Assembly: GCA_037178675.1 (NCBI GenBank)
Contig: JAYMGJ010000733.1
Location: 1 to 58,394 of the forward strand
Length of the DNA: 58,394 nucleotides
DNA from: Scleroderma bovista
Taxonomy: Eukaryota; Basidiomycota; Agaricomycetes; Boletales; Sclerodermataceae
Reading direction: 5' to 3'
The notes under the pieces were generated by a model. It was not told the origin of the DNA and did no database searches. It was given only the letters and a program-made list of their open reading frames with translations. Positions 1 to 10,948 of this stretch are shown here, piece by piece. Every line of letters begins with the position of its first letter. Position 1 is the stretch's first letter. Both the position numbers and the translations under genes were made by a program.

Positions 1-463
1 TATGCTTACTCATTCCTGCTTATCCCTTGCTTACTGATCGCTTACAAACCCCTTACAAAGCTCTTACCAATCCCTTACCAATCCTTGACAAATTCTGCTT
101 ACTCCCTTCTCTTTTTGTACTTTAATGCTGTGCCCCCCCATGTATTTAAACCCCTGGGCTCAGCCCAGTGAAAAAAGACCCAATTGCACGAAATTATCCC
201 TCTCTCAGACTCTCTCAGTCAGTATCCCTTCAGTCTTTGAGTCCTTGTAGGCTTCAGTGAAGGTCTAAAGGCTCAATATTGTCAAGTTTATCCAAGTTAT
301 TCAAGATCTATTCTTTATACTAGGCTCAAGCGGAGTCTAGGCTTCATACCAGTCAATCTTCCTCGCCTCTGGACATCAGAGGCATCCCTGCCCCTTTGCT
401 GCACCAATCTCTAGGTGTAGTATTGCTGTTTCAGTCTCAGTCAACCCAATCCCCGCTTTGACA
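1..463 (+). repeat. LTR of an LTR retrotransposon (left end outside window)
   Basis: This segment reads like an LTR in plus orientation. A TATA-like box (TATTTAAA) lies at 143-150, pyrimidine-rich CTCTC/CAGTC sequence follows, and the segment ends at 463 in TTTGACA, the terminal motif used by other LTRs in this window. There is no open coding frame. The 5' end is cut by the window edge, so it cannot be said whether this is a solo LTR or part of a full element. It lies beside the truncated ORF2 of the LINE at 700-2908 and may be what interrupted it. Confidence 0.4.
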
Positions 464-699
464 CTTCCTAGACCTTAGGAAGAGTCCAGACCCCTATCCC
501 CTTCGTCTTCTATTACTCCTGTACCCCAGGAGTATCCTGCATCACCGTCTGCATCACCCTGTTGGTGTAGATCCCCTTCCCCCCTCCTCAGCACATCCTC
601 TCTGGACACCGCGGAGGTAAACCACCACTCGCACATTTTCGTAGTCCCTTGTTGGTGTTGTGTTTGGGTTATTACTCCGACCCAAGTCCACACTTTGAC
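464..699. other. unassigned 236 bp between LTR and LINE
   Basis: Short open frames exist on the minus strand, but none continues the endonuclease reading of the neighbouring LINE ORF2 and none is recognised. The motif CTTTGAC occurs at both edges (about 456 and 694), so this may be internal sequence of the LTR element or a short insertion at the junction. Confidence 0.3.
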
Positions 700-939
700 T
701 CACACCGCTCTGGGTTTTTCCCTGTTCGTATATTTGGCTGTGGGGTAGACTACTCTCCAGTGCGTGTTTGCCTTCGTGTTGCCTAGCGAGTTGAGCGATG
801 GTTCTTGTATTGCTAGGATGTCCCACTCTCCTGGGGGGATGCTGTTGATGAGCGTTAGTTGCGCAATGTGAGATTTATTGAGGTTTTGTTGCCATATTCG
901 AAGTTTGTCCAGTGTGGTATGGGTGGGTGTGTCCATCAT
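700..939 (-). pseudogene. LINE ORF2 start: AP-type endonuclease N-terminus, truncated
   Basis: 79 codons beginning ATGATG. The segment holds the first part of an endonuclease/exonuclease/phosphatase domain, with the pattern IWQQNLNKS and then ILAIQEP, the glutamate of the metal site lying in QEP. This is the target-nicking domain at the N-terminus of LINE ORF2. The frame ends at a stop just after KPRAV, where a functional element would continue for roughly a thousand residues through reverse transcriptase, so this copy is dead. The start codon at 939 overlaps the ORF1 stop in an ATGATG arrangement, suggesting coupled translation. Confidence 0.75.
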
Positions 940-2774
940 AGGGAGTCAGGTGAGTGTGGGGGCTCGGACTGCGCGTTGTGGGGCGTCGGTGTTGGGGAGG
1001 GGGATATGTGTATGCGAAGAGGGGAGAGTGGGGGGCCGATCTTGGGGGTTGGTGGGAGGGAGAAAGGGTAGGTGTAGGATGGGGCCTTCCCCTTGTCTGG
1101 GTTGGCAGGAGCAGGTTCTTTGGGGTCTTGTGAGGTGGCGTTTGTATTCAGCTGTCTCTGCTGGATGGTTAGGGCGCCTGAGGAGGACTTGCCGAGTGTT
1201 TGTTGGAGCTGGGGGTGGCGAGTTGTGTCCTGGGGGGGATGGGGTGATCTTGTTTGAACTATGGGTGCGTACTGCTTGGGTGGGAGTGTTGCATGGGTCC
1301 ATGGTTCACCGGTCGGAAAGTATGGGGTGGCATTTTCTGGGATCTTGGCATTTAGCTCCTCTAGTCTCTTCATGTAGTCGGGACATCCTTTGTCCGAACT
1401 GCCGTGCGAGGTGGATTTACAATTTATGCAGTAGTTTGTTTGGTAGGCGTTGCATAGGTGTTCCTGATGGGGGCCTCCGCATGTCCCGCAGGTGTCCTTC
1501 TCCTCTTTGCAGTCCTTCGAGAAATGTCCCCATCTCTGGCACTTGAGGCAATGCAGGGGTTCTTTCTTGTCTTTGTGGGCGCGGAGCTTAGAGTGATTGA
1601 GGTAGAGACCGATGCTGATGAGTTTGTTCGCAGCTTGTGGGGAGGTCAGGGAGAGGAGGACGTGGGCTACGCGCTGTTTGAAGCTGCAACAGGCTGGGTC
1701 TTTGATCCACTTGATGGCACTGACCGATTCTGCAGGGAATCCATTCTCTTGTTCAATTTTCTGTAGAATATCCAGATCTGTGAGGTCAGTGAGGACTGGA
1801 ACAAAGGGGACTACCACGTTGAATAATCTGTCTTTGACTCGTGCTTTCCCGTCTAGTTTCTTGAGGAAGGTCGTTTTTCTGGTTGGTTCCTTTATCCAGT
1901 TTACTGCTTCGGCGCTGGGGAGTTCGAGGACGAGTCCTCCATTTCTGAGCTTGGTTAGAGCTCTGATCTTGAGGGATGGGGCGGCATCGTCTTCCAGGGG
2001 GATGAGCTCTTGCTGGAGGATTGTGATTACTGCATTCCTGGGGGTGTCTTCCCTGATGCTGGGATGATCTGGGTCGATGTCGACTAGGAGTTGTCTTTCT
2101 TTTATTGCGGCGTTTCCTTTCGCATAGTCGGAGATGGGATATTTGAGGGGAGGTTGTCCGTCATCTGCTGGGGGGGAAGGGTCTGCCAAGAGGGCCTCCC
2201 TGTATGTTGCAGCCGGAGTGGCGGTGGTAGGGGCTTGTTGACAGGGAATTTCTTCGAGTTTAGCCAATATCTGTGGGGATAGTGTGACCAGTTCTTCCAC
2301 TGATTCGTTGATTACCTGGGCTGTAATCTGTAAGTCATTGTTTGCCATGTCGGCTGCTCTTGTTATCATTTCTGCTGCTTCCCTGTTAATTTGCGTGGTG
2401 TCCTGGATTTCTTGTATTACTTCTTTCAGGCCGAGGATCTGGTTCTCAAAGTCAGAGAGGCGTGCTGCATCTGGGTTGGGGAAGTGGGTGGTGGTGGGTG
2501 GGTGAGGGGGGGACGCAGGCGGCGTGGCGTCGAGGATGATTGCTACGGCGCATAAAGCCTCCGCTGTGATGGCTGTGACGCCTGGGCCTAAGAGTGCTAT
2601 ATTGAGTAATACCAGGCTTAGCGAGGAGTGATCAGGGTCCTGGCTGGGAGTGATTAGTAGGTGCTCGGCTAGGTGTTTCAGGGCCTGGTCTTTGGTGTTC
2701 ATAGACGAGGAGAATTTAGGATTGTTGAGTAGGTCTTCTTTGGTTCTGCCTGTCACGAGTCTGCCGTATGTCAA
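936..2774 (-). CDS. LINE ORF1: gag-like nucleic-acid-binding protein with zinc knuckles
   Basis: A 612-residue open frame. The first half is polar and helical. The middle (about residues 250-390) resembles the RNA-binding region of LINE ORF1 proteins, and three Cys/His knuckles follow at about residues 400-450 (CLKCQRWGHFSKDC, then CGTCGGPHQEHLC, then CINCKSTSHGSSDKGC). The C-terminus is rich in Pro, Thr and Ser. ORF1 proteins coat the element RNA in the retrotransposition particle. The true start may be an ATG at 2908: the upstream frame MSPPLVVDNEPP runs toward this ORF but is out of register by one base within C runs at about 2805-2830. The stop TGA (938-936) overlaps the ORF2 start. The frame is open throughout, so the copy may be fairly young. 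Confidence 0.8.
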   Translation of the reverse strand: MTYGRLVTGRTKEDLLNNPKFSSSMNTKDQALKHLAEHLLITPSQDPDHSSLSLVLLNIALLGPGVTAITAEALCAVAIILDATPPASPPHPPTTTHFPNPDAARLSDFENQILGLKEVIQEIQDTTQINREAAEMITRAADMANNDLQITAQVINESVEELVTLSPQILAKLEEIPCQQAPTTATPAATYREALLADPSPPADDGQPPLKYPISDYAKGNAAIKERQLLVDIDPDHPSIREDTPRNAVITILQQELIPLEDDAAPSLKIRALTKLRNGGLVLELPSAEAVNWIKEPTRKTTFLKKLDGKARVKDRLFNVVVPFVPVLTDLTDLDILQKIEQENGFPAESVSAIKWIKDPACCSFKQRVAHVLLSLTSPQAANKLISIGLYLNHSKLRAHKDKKEPLHCLKCQRWGHFSKDCKEEKDTCGTCGGPHQEHLCNAYQTNYCINCKSTSHGSSDKGCPDYMKRLEELNAKIPENATPYFPTGEPWTHATLPPKQYAPIVQTRSPHPPQDTTRHPQLQQTLGKSSSGALTIQQRQLNTNATSQDPKEPAPANPDKGKAPSYTYPFSLPPTPKIGPPLSPLRIHISPSPTPTPHNAQSEPPHSPDSL

Positions 2775-3009
2775 GGTCTGTCGTCTGGTGTATACTGTGG
2801 TTCTAGGGGGGGAGCCTGGGAGGGGGGGGTTGAAGCCATCAGGGTATTCATCGGTGGGGCCGACGCTATGTTGGGCGGTTCATTGTCTACTACTAGTGGG
2901 GGGGACATGTTAGTAGTGTACTGGGCGAGTCTATGGAGTAGATGAAACAGAGTGGTACTATGCTGTTTAACATTGTAACGTGCACGATGGGCTCAACAAC
3001 AGGCGGGGC

Positions 3010-4975
3010 GATATCAGTTATACCTTCTGAAACTAAAGCTCACCCTACTAGGATTCCACAAGCGGTAAAAGGAACTATAATTAGACCTAAACTGATTATG
3101 GAGAAAGGGAGGTTTAAACCATATCCTGATCCATCCATCCCTAGACGTTCTGGTCGTGCTAAAGTCATGCCGACTAGACCTGGTAATGTCTATGGTGAGG
3201 ATGTGCATCCTGTAGAGGCTGAGAAACTCGCCGAAGCAGAGAACAAAGCACAGGAGGATCCAATGACCTTAGGATTTGGGACTCAAGGAGAGAGTCATAA
3301 CCTCGTGGATTTGCATCGCCTGCATCATGAATTTGGTTCAGATTTCTTGAACTTTCTTATGGCGAAAGCTGAACCACTTACTCCACGGATTCCAGTACAA
3401 TATAGGGATATTTTGAGGTTACCAGCCGATGAGAAAAAGGCTTGGGATAGTGCTTGTCAAGACGAGATAGATGCACTTTGGAAGCGCCAAGTCTGGTCGC
3501 TTACCAACCTTCCTCCAAATTGTAAACCAGTTAAGTGTCACTGGGTATTTGCCGTAAAATCTGATGGTCGCAAACGAGCCCGTCTAGTGGCAAAAGGTTT
3601 TTCACAGGAATACAGAATAGATTACGAAGACATTTTCTCACCCGTAGCAAGATTCAAGTCCGTTCGAATTATTCTTGCCCTGGCTGCGCAGAACGCTTGG
3701 AGTTTACAAGCCTTAGACGTAAAAACTGCCTTCCTATATGGTAACCTCGAAGAGGAGATCTATATGGAACAGCCAGAAGGCTTTGTTAAGAAGGGAAGAG
3801 ATGAGAAGAAAGTTTACCATCTCTTGAAAGCTCTTTATGGTTTAAAGCAAGCCACTTTAGCGTGGAATATCGAGCTTCACAAGTCCCTTCAAAAACTAGG
3901 CTTTAACCGCATCGTTTCAGATGCTGGGATCTATGTTCACCAGGGAGTTACTGGGAACAAAAAGGTCAACGTTCTACTCATCCTGATCATCTACGTTGAT
4001 GATGTTCTTTTTACTGGCTCTGACCAGAAATATCTCGGGATGATGAAAGAGAAATTTATGAAGGTCTGGGAATGCCGTGACCTTGGGGCTGCTAAAGAAT
4101 ATCTCGGAATGGAAATCCAACGAAACCCATCAACTGGTTCTTTAATCGTTGATCAGGTGAAGTACTTGGACAAAATTCTAAAGCGATTCGATATGCAGGA
4201 TTGTAACCCTGCTAATACCCCACTTTCAGAGAAATATGATCCAGTTGCGAGTATAGGGGAATCTTCTCCCAAATTGCGCTCACAGTATCAATCTGTGATA
4301 GGATCTCTTCTATATCTGATGCTTGGAACGAGACCTGACATTGCGTTTGCTGTCATCAAAATGTCTCAGTTCTCTGTGAGTCCAATGGAGGACCACCTTA
4401 ATCATGCCAAGTATATCTTTCGCTATCTTCGAGCAAATAGAGAATGTGGCATTGAGTTTAAAAGGGAATCCTCGTTGCGAGTGGAAGGTTATGTCGATGC
4501 CGATTGGGCTTCTGACAGAAATGACAGGAAATCCTGTACGGGTTTCATTGTGTTGTTTAATACCTCTCCAGTTTCCTGGGTTAGCCGGAAACAGAAGACT
4601 GTTGCTACTTCAGCCACTGAAGCTGAGTATATGGCTCTTTCTGATGGCGTGAAACAGATATGTTGGATCAAGTCTTTACTTGAGGAGTTGTCTTTTGACA
4701 TTCCACCCGTTGTTCTCTATGAGGATAACATGGGCTCCATATTCTTAGCGCAGAATCCCATGCAAGAGAGACAAACAAAACATATTGATATTCGTCATTT
4801 CATTTGCGAATGCGTTCAAGAAAGAAAGGTCATTCAATTACGACATATCTCTACTGATAAACAGTTAGCAGATGTTTTTACTAAAGCCCTTGGCAAAATC
4901 AAGTTCCTGGGTTTTAAGAGTTTCCTTGTTACCGACTTGACACGTATCAAGTCTGGGGGAGTGTTGAGAAAGTAA
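3010..4975 (+). CDS. Ty1/copia polyprotein, C-terminal part (RT and RNase H), 5'-truncated
   Basis: An open frame with copia reverse transcriptase: RLVAKGFSQ, LDVKTAFLYG, YMEQPEGF, then the catalytic YVDD at 3992-4003. RNase H follows (VDADWASD, then SATEAEYMAL with its catalytic acidic residues), and the frame ends normally at TAA 4973. The copia match begins near 3010, after which this copy agrees almost residue for residue with the minus-strand copy at 24.5-26.1 kb. The ATG at 2942 lies in unrelated sequence. Gag, protease and most of integrase are missing, so the copy is 5'-truncated at the LINE junction. Its RT/RH frame has no stops. Confidence 0.9.
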
Positions 4976-5400
4976 GTGCTTAGTCATTACTAGCACGTGA
5001 CTTCTATGAGAGCCTTGACATGTGATGTGTCTGGACTCATCGTCTTCCATGTGATTCTCTGAAGTCACATGACCGGTTAACAAAGTACCGACTAACCGGA
5101 GTCATATCCCTTATCTATGACGTATCAAGATAAGGAGAGATAACGTTCCTTATGGAACATTCCTATGGGTTGATCTAGACTGTTTTCTTATCTCTTATCT
5201 TACCTGTGACTCACTGTGGCCTTCTACGAGTTTCTACGAGTTTCCACAGAGACTACTATGTTAGGAAGGTACTTATCTACCTGTCCGTTTATGGACTTAC
5301 AGAGACTTCTTACTTTACATGGTCTGTGCATGTCACAGACATATAAATACCCTTATGCTTCTTGGTAGCAGAGTAGGATTTTACCCACTACGTTTTATCC
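4962..5400 (+). repeat. copia 3' LTR (right boundary uncertain)
   Basis: A purine tract (GGGGGAG) at the end of the copia frame is followed at 4962 by TGTTGAGAAAG, the usual polypurine-tract/LTR junction. The last codons and the stop of the polyprotein lie inside the LTR. A TATA-like ATATAAATAC occurs at 5340-5350. The right end could not be fixed because no second copy of this LTR is in the window; candidate CA ends extend as far as about 5541. Confidence 0.5.
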
Positions 5401-5641
5401 TCTGTTCTATTCAAGAATTTTCTTAACCACCAATGGTTAATCACTTCAAGTTTGAACCAACTAGCTAGAGTGAGTTAGCAACTTCTATTATCATTCTTGT
5501 CTAGGCCCGCTGTGCTTGTCCATCTCCGGACAGTACTTCCCTTTAAACCTCAATGCTGCCAATGCCGGCTCTGGCATCAACCACCACAACTACTAGCACC
5601 AATGGTCACACCAATGTGACCATGATGACAACCCCACAACC

Positions 5642-7160
5642 TGTCAAAACCAGTTCTCCTCAATGATCTTACTAGGAGGTCCAGAGGTGCAGGGAACTAA
5701 TGAGGAGGTAAGTCCAGACACTAGTAGGTGCTAGTTAGTGTGGAGAGTCAAGTCCGGGCACTAGAGAAGCACAGGGAGTAAGTCCGGGTTTTTGCGGAGT
5801 AAGTCCGGACCGCAGGAAAGTGGTCCGGAGTTGAGTGCAGCTTGTCTGGAGCAAAGGACATCCCAGAGGTGGGATAAGTCCTGAGGGGTCTAGCGTCGAG
5901 TCTGGGACAGAGGTGGCTTTTGCCCTCGTGCAAGTAGGAGACTTGCTAGGATCGGACATAGGACCAAGGGGACAAGATAGGACGGAGGCCGGAGTTGGCC
6001 GGAGTTCAGGAGAACAAGATGGGATTAGGAGAGCATGGTGGGTAGTACAGAGTGGGGAGTATCTTAGTCGAGATTTGATCTAAGGACTACTAGGCCGGAG
6101 TACGGTAGTTTATATAGTAATGAAACTAAGGTGAGTATATACGGTGACAAGTAAACACCTTAATGTCGAGACAAGGGATGGAGCAGAAGCAGACAGGAAA
6201 ATAAAGCAGGTACAAGAAAATAAAGCAGGGACAGGAAAATAAACCGGAGCGGAAGCAGACACGGGGAACTAGAGTTACAGGGACGATGGAGGAAAAGCAG
6301 GGACAAGGGAACTAGGTCGGAAGAGGACAGGTAAGGGTCAGAGGTGGACTTAACTAATGTTAAGTCCGGACCGATGTCCAGGACCGGAGGAAGTGGGACC
6401 GGAGGAAGTGGGACCGGAGGAAGTGCACGACCAGAGGAAGTGCACGACCAGAGGAAGTGCACGACCAGAGGAAGTGCACGACCAGAGGAAGTGCACGACC
6501 AGAGGAAGTGCACGACCAGAGGAAGTGCACGACCAGAGGAAGTGCACGACCAGAGGAAGTGCACGACCAGAGGAAGTGCACGACCAGAGGAAGTGCACGA
6601 CCAGAGGAAGTGCACGACCAGAGGAAGTGCACGACCAGAGGAAGTGCACGACCAGAGGAAGTGCACGACCAGAGGAAGTGCAAGAGCGGAGGGAGTGCAC
6701 AAGCGGAGGGAGTGCACAAGCGGAGGGAGTGCACAGGTGCAGGAAGGGCAGAGTAGCCAGAGGAAGGTCCAGAGTTGGACATGGAAATGTCCTAAGCCTT
6801 TGGTGGACCTGACAGAGGAAGTGGAGCGGAACAGGAGCAGACCTGAGCCAGAGTTGGATGTACCAGCCGGAGTTGGGCTAGGTCGCAGACCAGACAAAGG
6901 GAGTGGCCGGACTGAAACCGGAGTAGCGACTAATGGTAGGTACAGGTCCGACATGGAGGAGTTAGACCGTGGATCTGTCTAGAGGAAGACAGGGGTTAGT
7001 CCTGAGGTGGAGATGGACGTAGTGACCAGAGTTGAGCTGGAGTGCAGCTATGGGGCTGGAGATGGCCGGACTAGATCCGGAGTTGCGTCTATGCCTAAGG
7101 AGAGGTCAGGCGGGCCAGGGTTAGACCAGAGTTGCGACTGGGAAAAGTATGGATATGACA
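5642..7160 (-). mobile_element. solo LTR, family C (1.5 kb) with 5-bp target duplication
   Basis: On the plus strand it runs from TGTCAAAACC (5642) to GGATATGACA (7160). The inverted copy at 35110-36491 and the fragment at 23461-24516 share the sequence, which defines the ends. It is flanked on both sides by CAACC (5637-5641 and 7161-7165), a 5-bp target-site duplication. Orientation is minus, judged from the TATA-like box in the reverse complement. No gag or pol lies between LTR copies, so this is a solo LTR. It contains a 17-bp minisatellite. The long open frames on both strands across it are by-products of that repeat. Confidence 0.85.
6428..6682. repeat. 17-bp minisatellite, 15 units, inside the family C LTR
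   Basis: Fifteen near-perfect units of CGACCAGAGGAAGTGCA. They are preceded by about three 15-bp units (GACCGGAGGAAGTGG) at about 6382-6426 and followed by degenerate versions to 6735. Because 17 is not a multiple of 3, all frames stay open and spurious 100-260-residue ORFs appear on both strands. Other LTR C copies carry different unit lengths and numbers. Confidence 0.95.
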
Positions 7161-7389
7161 CAACCCCACAACAGACATGCCATTCACACACACCCATGAA
7201 CCACTACTCAACCTCGACTACAAGTATGTGCCTGGACTACTATGACCAACCACCGTGACCTCATGGACCCACTCAACCAGCTCGACACCTCCAGGTCTAG
7301 GACGATGACAGTGATGTGATCCTCCAGAGACTAGGTGTATTCCGAGACTGCATGAATATATTATACTAGTGCCTCCTTATAGTTATATG

Positions 7390-7605
7390 GTTGAAAATGA
7401 GTGCCATTGTTGAAAATCAGCACCGAGATCAGTGTCGGAAATCAGTGCCATTAATGCTGAAAAGTAGTGCTGATGGCACTGATTATTAGTAGCAAAAATG
7501 ATCAAATCAGTGTCACTGTTTGGCACTGATATTTAGTGCATGGCACTGATATCCAGCGCTTTTGGCACTGATATACAGTACATATGGCACTGATTTTCAG
7601 CGCGT
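7390..7605. repeat. cluster of short GGCACTGAT motifs in both orientations
   Basis: The 9-mer GGCACTGAT or its complement ATCAGTGCC, with near variants, occurs about eight to ten times in about 210 bp, often followed by ATAT and CAG. The first part carries mostly the complement and the last part mostly the direct form, so the region can fold into a long imperfect hairpin. No coding frame is visible. It directly precedes the NWD gene fragment. Confidence 0.6.
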
Positions 7606-7624
7606 TTACTTCCCACAGTGATTA

Positions 7625-8090
7625 TGGACAGCTAATCCTATCGCAAGCGTACCTCGATGCGTCTATTGGGGATCTCATTACCAGAATCAAACAAACCTAC
7701 GAGCGCATCCTGGAAAACACGTCTCTGTCCGATCCATGATAAATGCAACGAAAGATGTGCTGGAAGAAATCGCCCAGGTCGTACAGGAGTGTGCGCAGTT
7801 CATCGTGAAGTACTCAGAAACCAACAGGTTCTGTACGTCGACCAGCTTCATTGAATCCTGATGTACATGGTACTGATGCATACATTATTTCGTTTTAGGA
7901 AAACCGTGAACAGCCGCGATGGATTTCAATTCGCCCATGCTTCCCATGCCATTCTTGATACAGGCCATCAAGCAGAAGCTGGAGATGGCTAGGAAGTGGC
8001 GCGCAGACAATGTTGCCGAGGTGTTAACGGTATCGACAGCTACTTAGAGAAGTTGGACAGTCTCGCGCCTATCGTGGTTGCTGTGATGTA
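7625..8090 (+). pseudogene. fragment of an NWD (NACHT-WD40) gene N-terminal region
   Basis: About 210 bp from 7629 match 18648-18850 of the NWD gene at nearly 90 percent by eye, encoding LDASIGDL, TRIKQTYERILENTS and later IAQVVQECAQFIVKYSET in broken frames. A short deletion-substitution around 7725-7745 introduces stops. Further down, the stretch at 8030-8080 encodes SYLEKLDSL, also gene-like. There is no NACHT or WD40 part here. It is a decayed partial duplicate of the helical N-terminal region that precedes NACHT in this family. Confidence 0.7.
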
Positions 8091-8410
8091 CAGGTGGAGT
8101 CTCCAACACTAGGCACTGGCACCACTGAGGATAAGTACATATGTCCGCTCGACCATGGATTTAGAAACGAAAACATCGTACCGACCAGGAGGTCTCATGG
8201 GTTACTATATCTTCAAGACAGTGATCATACTCTGCTACCATTTTCTATGCCTTGAACGATCTGCATTACATTGCGACCGTGAAAGATCCTGTATTCTGCC
8301 CTAAATGGGTCACTGTTTCCTGAGATAGAGATGTCATTCCCCTGCGAAGCCCACCGGTGGATGTGTCACCTAGATAACTGCCCAAAGTTTGAATTAGGGA
8401 AACATGAGAA

Positions 8411-8930
8411 AGACAGGTACTAGTGTTGAATCTTGCGGAGTGTGACAAGCCCCTTCTCTTGTCAGTTGGTTCCAGATCGCCGTAGAAGCTTCTGACAGCA
8501 TGAATGGTCTGTTCTCAAATCGGTATATTGTCAATGAACACCCTGATTCAATCATTCTGGGCGCAACCCCTCGCCCAATGTTGGAACCGAAGTGATGGGT
8601 GGCATTTCAGCCCCCTTTCCACATAAATTCCACGGGAGTTAATGGGGGGCAGAGTATCATATCAGACAATCGCCAAAAGCTTACTATGTGTACCTCAGAA
8701 AGAGCGGCAGGTGCCAGTATTGAATCTTACGGAGTGTGACCATGGCAGTCGGTTTCAGATCGCCGTAGAAGCTTCTGACAGCATGAATGGTCTGCTCTCA
8801 AATTGGAACCCTGAATCATTCTGGGCGCAACCCCTCGCCAAAGTTGAACTGATGTGGTGATTCCATCTGTGGCATTTTAGCCCCTCTTCCACATAAATTC
8901 CATGGGAGTTAATGCGGGGCAGAGTATCAT
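8411..8930. repeat. tandem duplication of a ~280-bp unit
   Basis: Two diverged copies, about 8411-8660 and 8697-8930, share long identical blocks, such as the stretch around 8474-8510 repeated at 8760-8797, and the stretch ending in CAGAGTATCATAT at about 8652-8664 and 8920-8931. The first copy encodes FQIAVEASDSMNGL followed by SNRYIVNEHPDS in one frame. The second has an internal deletion in that region. The source gene is not recognised. Confidence 0.75.
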
Positions 8931-9119
8931 ATGTGTGCCGTTTTCTTCTTTCCAAAACAATATGTAGCAGGATGCGAAATAAGACCCTGTCGAAGGCTAC
9001 GAGATTAAGTCGTAACAAAGAGCAACGAAAACGCCTTCGATGAGTGATCAGATGGCAGCATATGTCATGCACCATTCTCATATTCAAAGTCTTTCGACCT
9101 GCACATTTCGGCTCCACCA

Positions 9120-10948
9120 CATTGAACTTGAGCTTGAATATTCATGTCAGTTTAGATAATCACACAGTGTGATAAACCTTACAGGACCGTACTATGACAA
9201 GTTACGGCGACGATTGCAAAAGTTCTTTTGTGCCCCATCAAAGCCACCGATCTAAACCTTGCAGCAACTGGGCTCAATGTGATCAAGTTTCGTTACGGAC
9301 TGAGAAATCCGTATCACCGCATCAGAATGAAGACTCAGTGGAGTCACTCAAAAAAGAGCGCAGCTTCTTCCACGTATTCGGATTGCGTCCATGCTTTGCC
9401 ATCAGTTACAATTCGCATGCGGAAGCGAGAAACCATCCTAGTACTACGGTGTTCAACAGCGATGGTCATCACACCCGTATTCCTGCTTCATCCATTTTCC
9501 AGAAACAGCCAGTGTCAGATACAAAAAGTACAGAAACCCTAGTGTGTTGCACGCACGGTACGAAGAACTGTGAGAAGTGTGCAGGTGAGGATGGAGGCGC
9601 AAGATTCTGGGTACCTGTGTACAAGCGGATGTGGCACGCACGGAGAAAATAAGTGTAAATGTCTGCACTAGGTAGTGCACTTGAACCCCTATAGCTGGTG
9701 CGCACTACCTTTCAGAAGTAAATATCACAAAAGATTTATTACAATACTACCACGACGTATTGGATTCCTTTACCGGGAGTGAAGCGTGTCATGGACAGCA
9801 GCAGGGAGCTGCTGCGGAACTGAGAACCGTGGTTGTTATACCGGTGAGGTATTGGGCATCTATCAACTAGTGCTCAGGTGGCTGCAAAGCAGACTGGTGG
9901 ACAGACCGCTGTCGCTGGGAAAACTAAAGAGCTAGCGAGTCGCAAGTGATATGCCGCTGGGAATGTTGAAGTCAACGGGGCTGATACATGGCCCAGGGAC
10001 GGGTGGAATAAATGGGGAGCAATGATAACGGTTGACAAGGGGCATAGGCCAAGGAAGGAGGAAAATAATGTCCAGGTCCACCATGAAAAGGCTCAATGAA
10101 CTAATGTCAGCAGCTGGATCGTCGTCTGTCAGTAAAGACCGATGTGACGCGTGGAAAACGATTGGGCACGCAGGCTCGTATCGAGCATCGTGCCCTGGGG
10201 AATTGAACCCGATCATGATATGGGTTACTGGTCGTGCCACCCTCGCTGCTGCTTCGTCCTTGGGTAACCCGTCCGATGTCGCTGGCAAAAGGACTCATTC
10301 GAAGATCGATCACCTTGTTTGTGATCACCTTGTCTGTTGGTGAAATAGTCATTTCCAGTTCCACTGGAGGAATCATAGTTATCTGGGGTATAAAATTCCG
10401 AGCAAGCCATGCCAGCCAGAGACTACGGTGTCTCCATAACGCATCGCCTCGGACCAGAAATCCTGGCGTTCCAGGATGAGTGGTAGTTGAGAGCGATTAG
10501 AAGCTTCTGCAGGTAAAGATCTGAGGCTGGGTGAGATTAGCACCGTTCGTTGGATGTCATCCAACTCATTGTATTCGAAGGACGAAGGAGCCAGCCTGTT
10601 CGCATACTTGCGCGGCTACTGGGGCTGAAGGAAGCAGAGGAGGGAGCGGGGCTTGAACGAGTTACATCAACACAGGACAAAATGCTTTTCATTTCGCATC
10701 CTTGGCACCAACTCGGGTCCTTAGAATTTCATGGAGAAGTCTTGGATTGCTCAATCTGTGCTCTTCATTTTCCTGTATTTGTTCCAGCGAGATCCCCGTG
10801 TCCGATTCCAACAAGAAGCAGTCAATGGACAGTGTTTGGGCACATGATGTACAGTGACTGGCCATCGTTGAAGCGCCCGTTCAGAGGATAAAAGGACAGT
10901 CAGGACAGAGCGATCTTTCAGAGTCAACGCTCTACGCACCTTTTCATC
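9120..10948. other. 1.8 kb without a recognisable gene
   Basis: Several open frames of 80-150 codons occur (for example 9194-9652 plus and 9932-10288 minus), but none shows a known domain, a signal peptide or a convincing exon chain, and frames overlap on both strands. A short palindromic stretch around 9665-9710 (TAGGTAGTGCAC opposite GTGCGCACTACC) could form a hairpin. Confidence 0.5.

Larger units (their letters stand above)
700..2908 (-). mobile_element. non-LTR retrotransposon (LINE, Tad1-like), 5' part only
   Basis: A minus-strand LINE fragment made of a complete ORF1 and the first 79 codons of ORF2, in the usual LINE order. The 3' part of ORF2 (reverse transcriptase) is missing because the element stops near 700, next to LTR sequence. 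LINE copies normally lose their 5' end during insertion. Losing the 3' end instead points to a later insertion or rearrangement. Family placement rests on the wording of the ORF2 endonuclease start and the CCHC knuckles of ORF1. Confidence 0.75.

Noticed and set aside
878..1546. 222-codon plus-strand open frame
   Set aside because: It is the reverse of the well-supported LINE ORF1 (zinc knuckles); its composition mirrors the antisense.
6428..6682. Regularly spaced direct repeats that might suggest a CRISPR array
   Set aside because: Units are contiguous with no spacers, and the genome is eukaryotic: a minisatellite.
6344..6982. Long overlapping open frames on both strands (up to 264 codons) with perfect peptide repeats
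   Set aside because: They come from the 17-bp minisatellite inside a solo LTR. All three frames stay open in both directions, and other LTR copies do not keep the frame.
9194..9652. 152-codon frame with C-terminal Cys residues
   Set aside because: No recognised domain, a competing overlapping frame of similar length, no introns to support it; too weak to call a gene.
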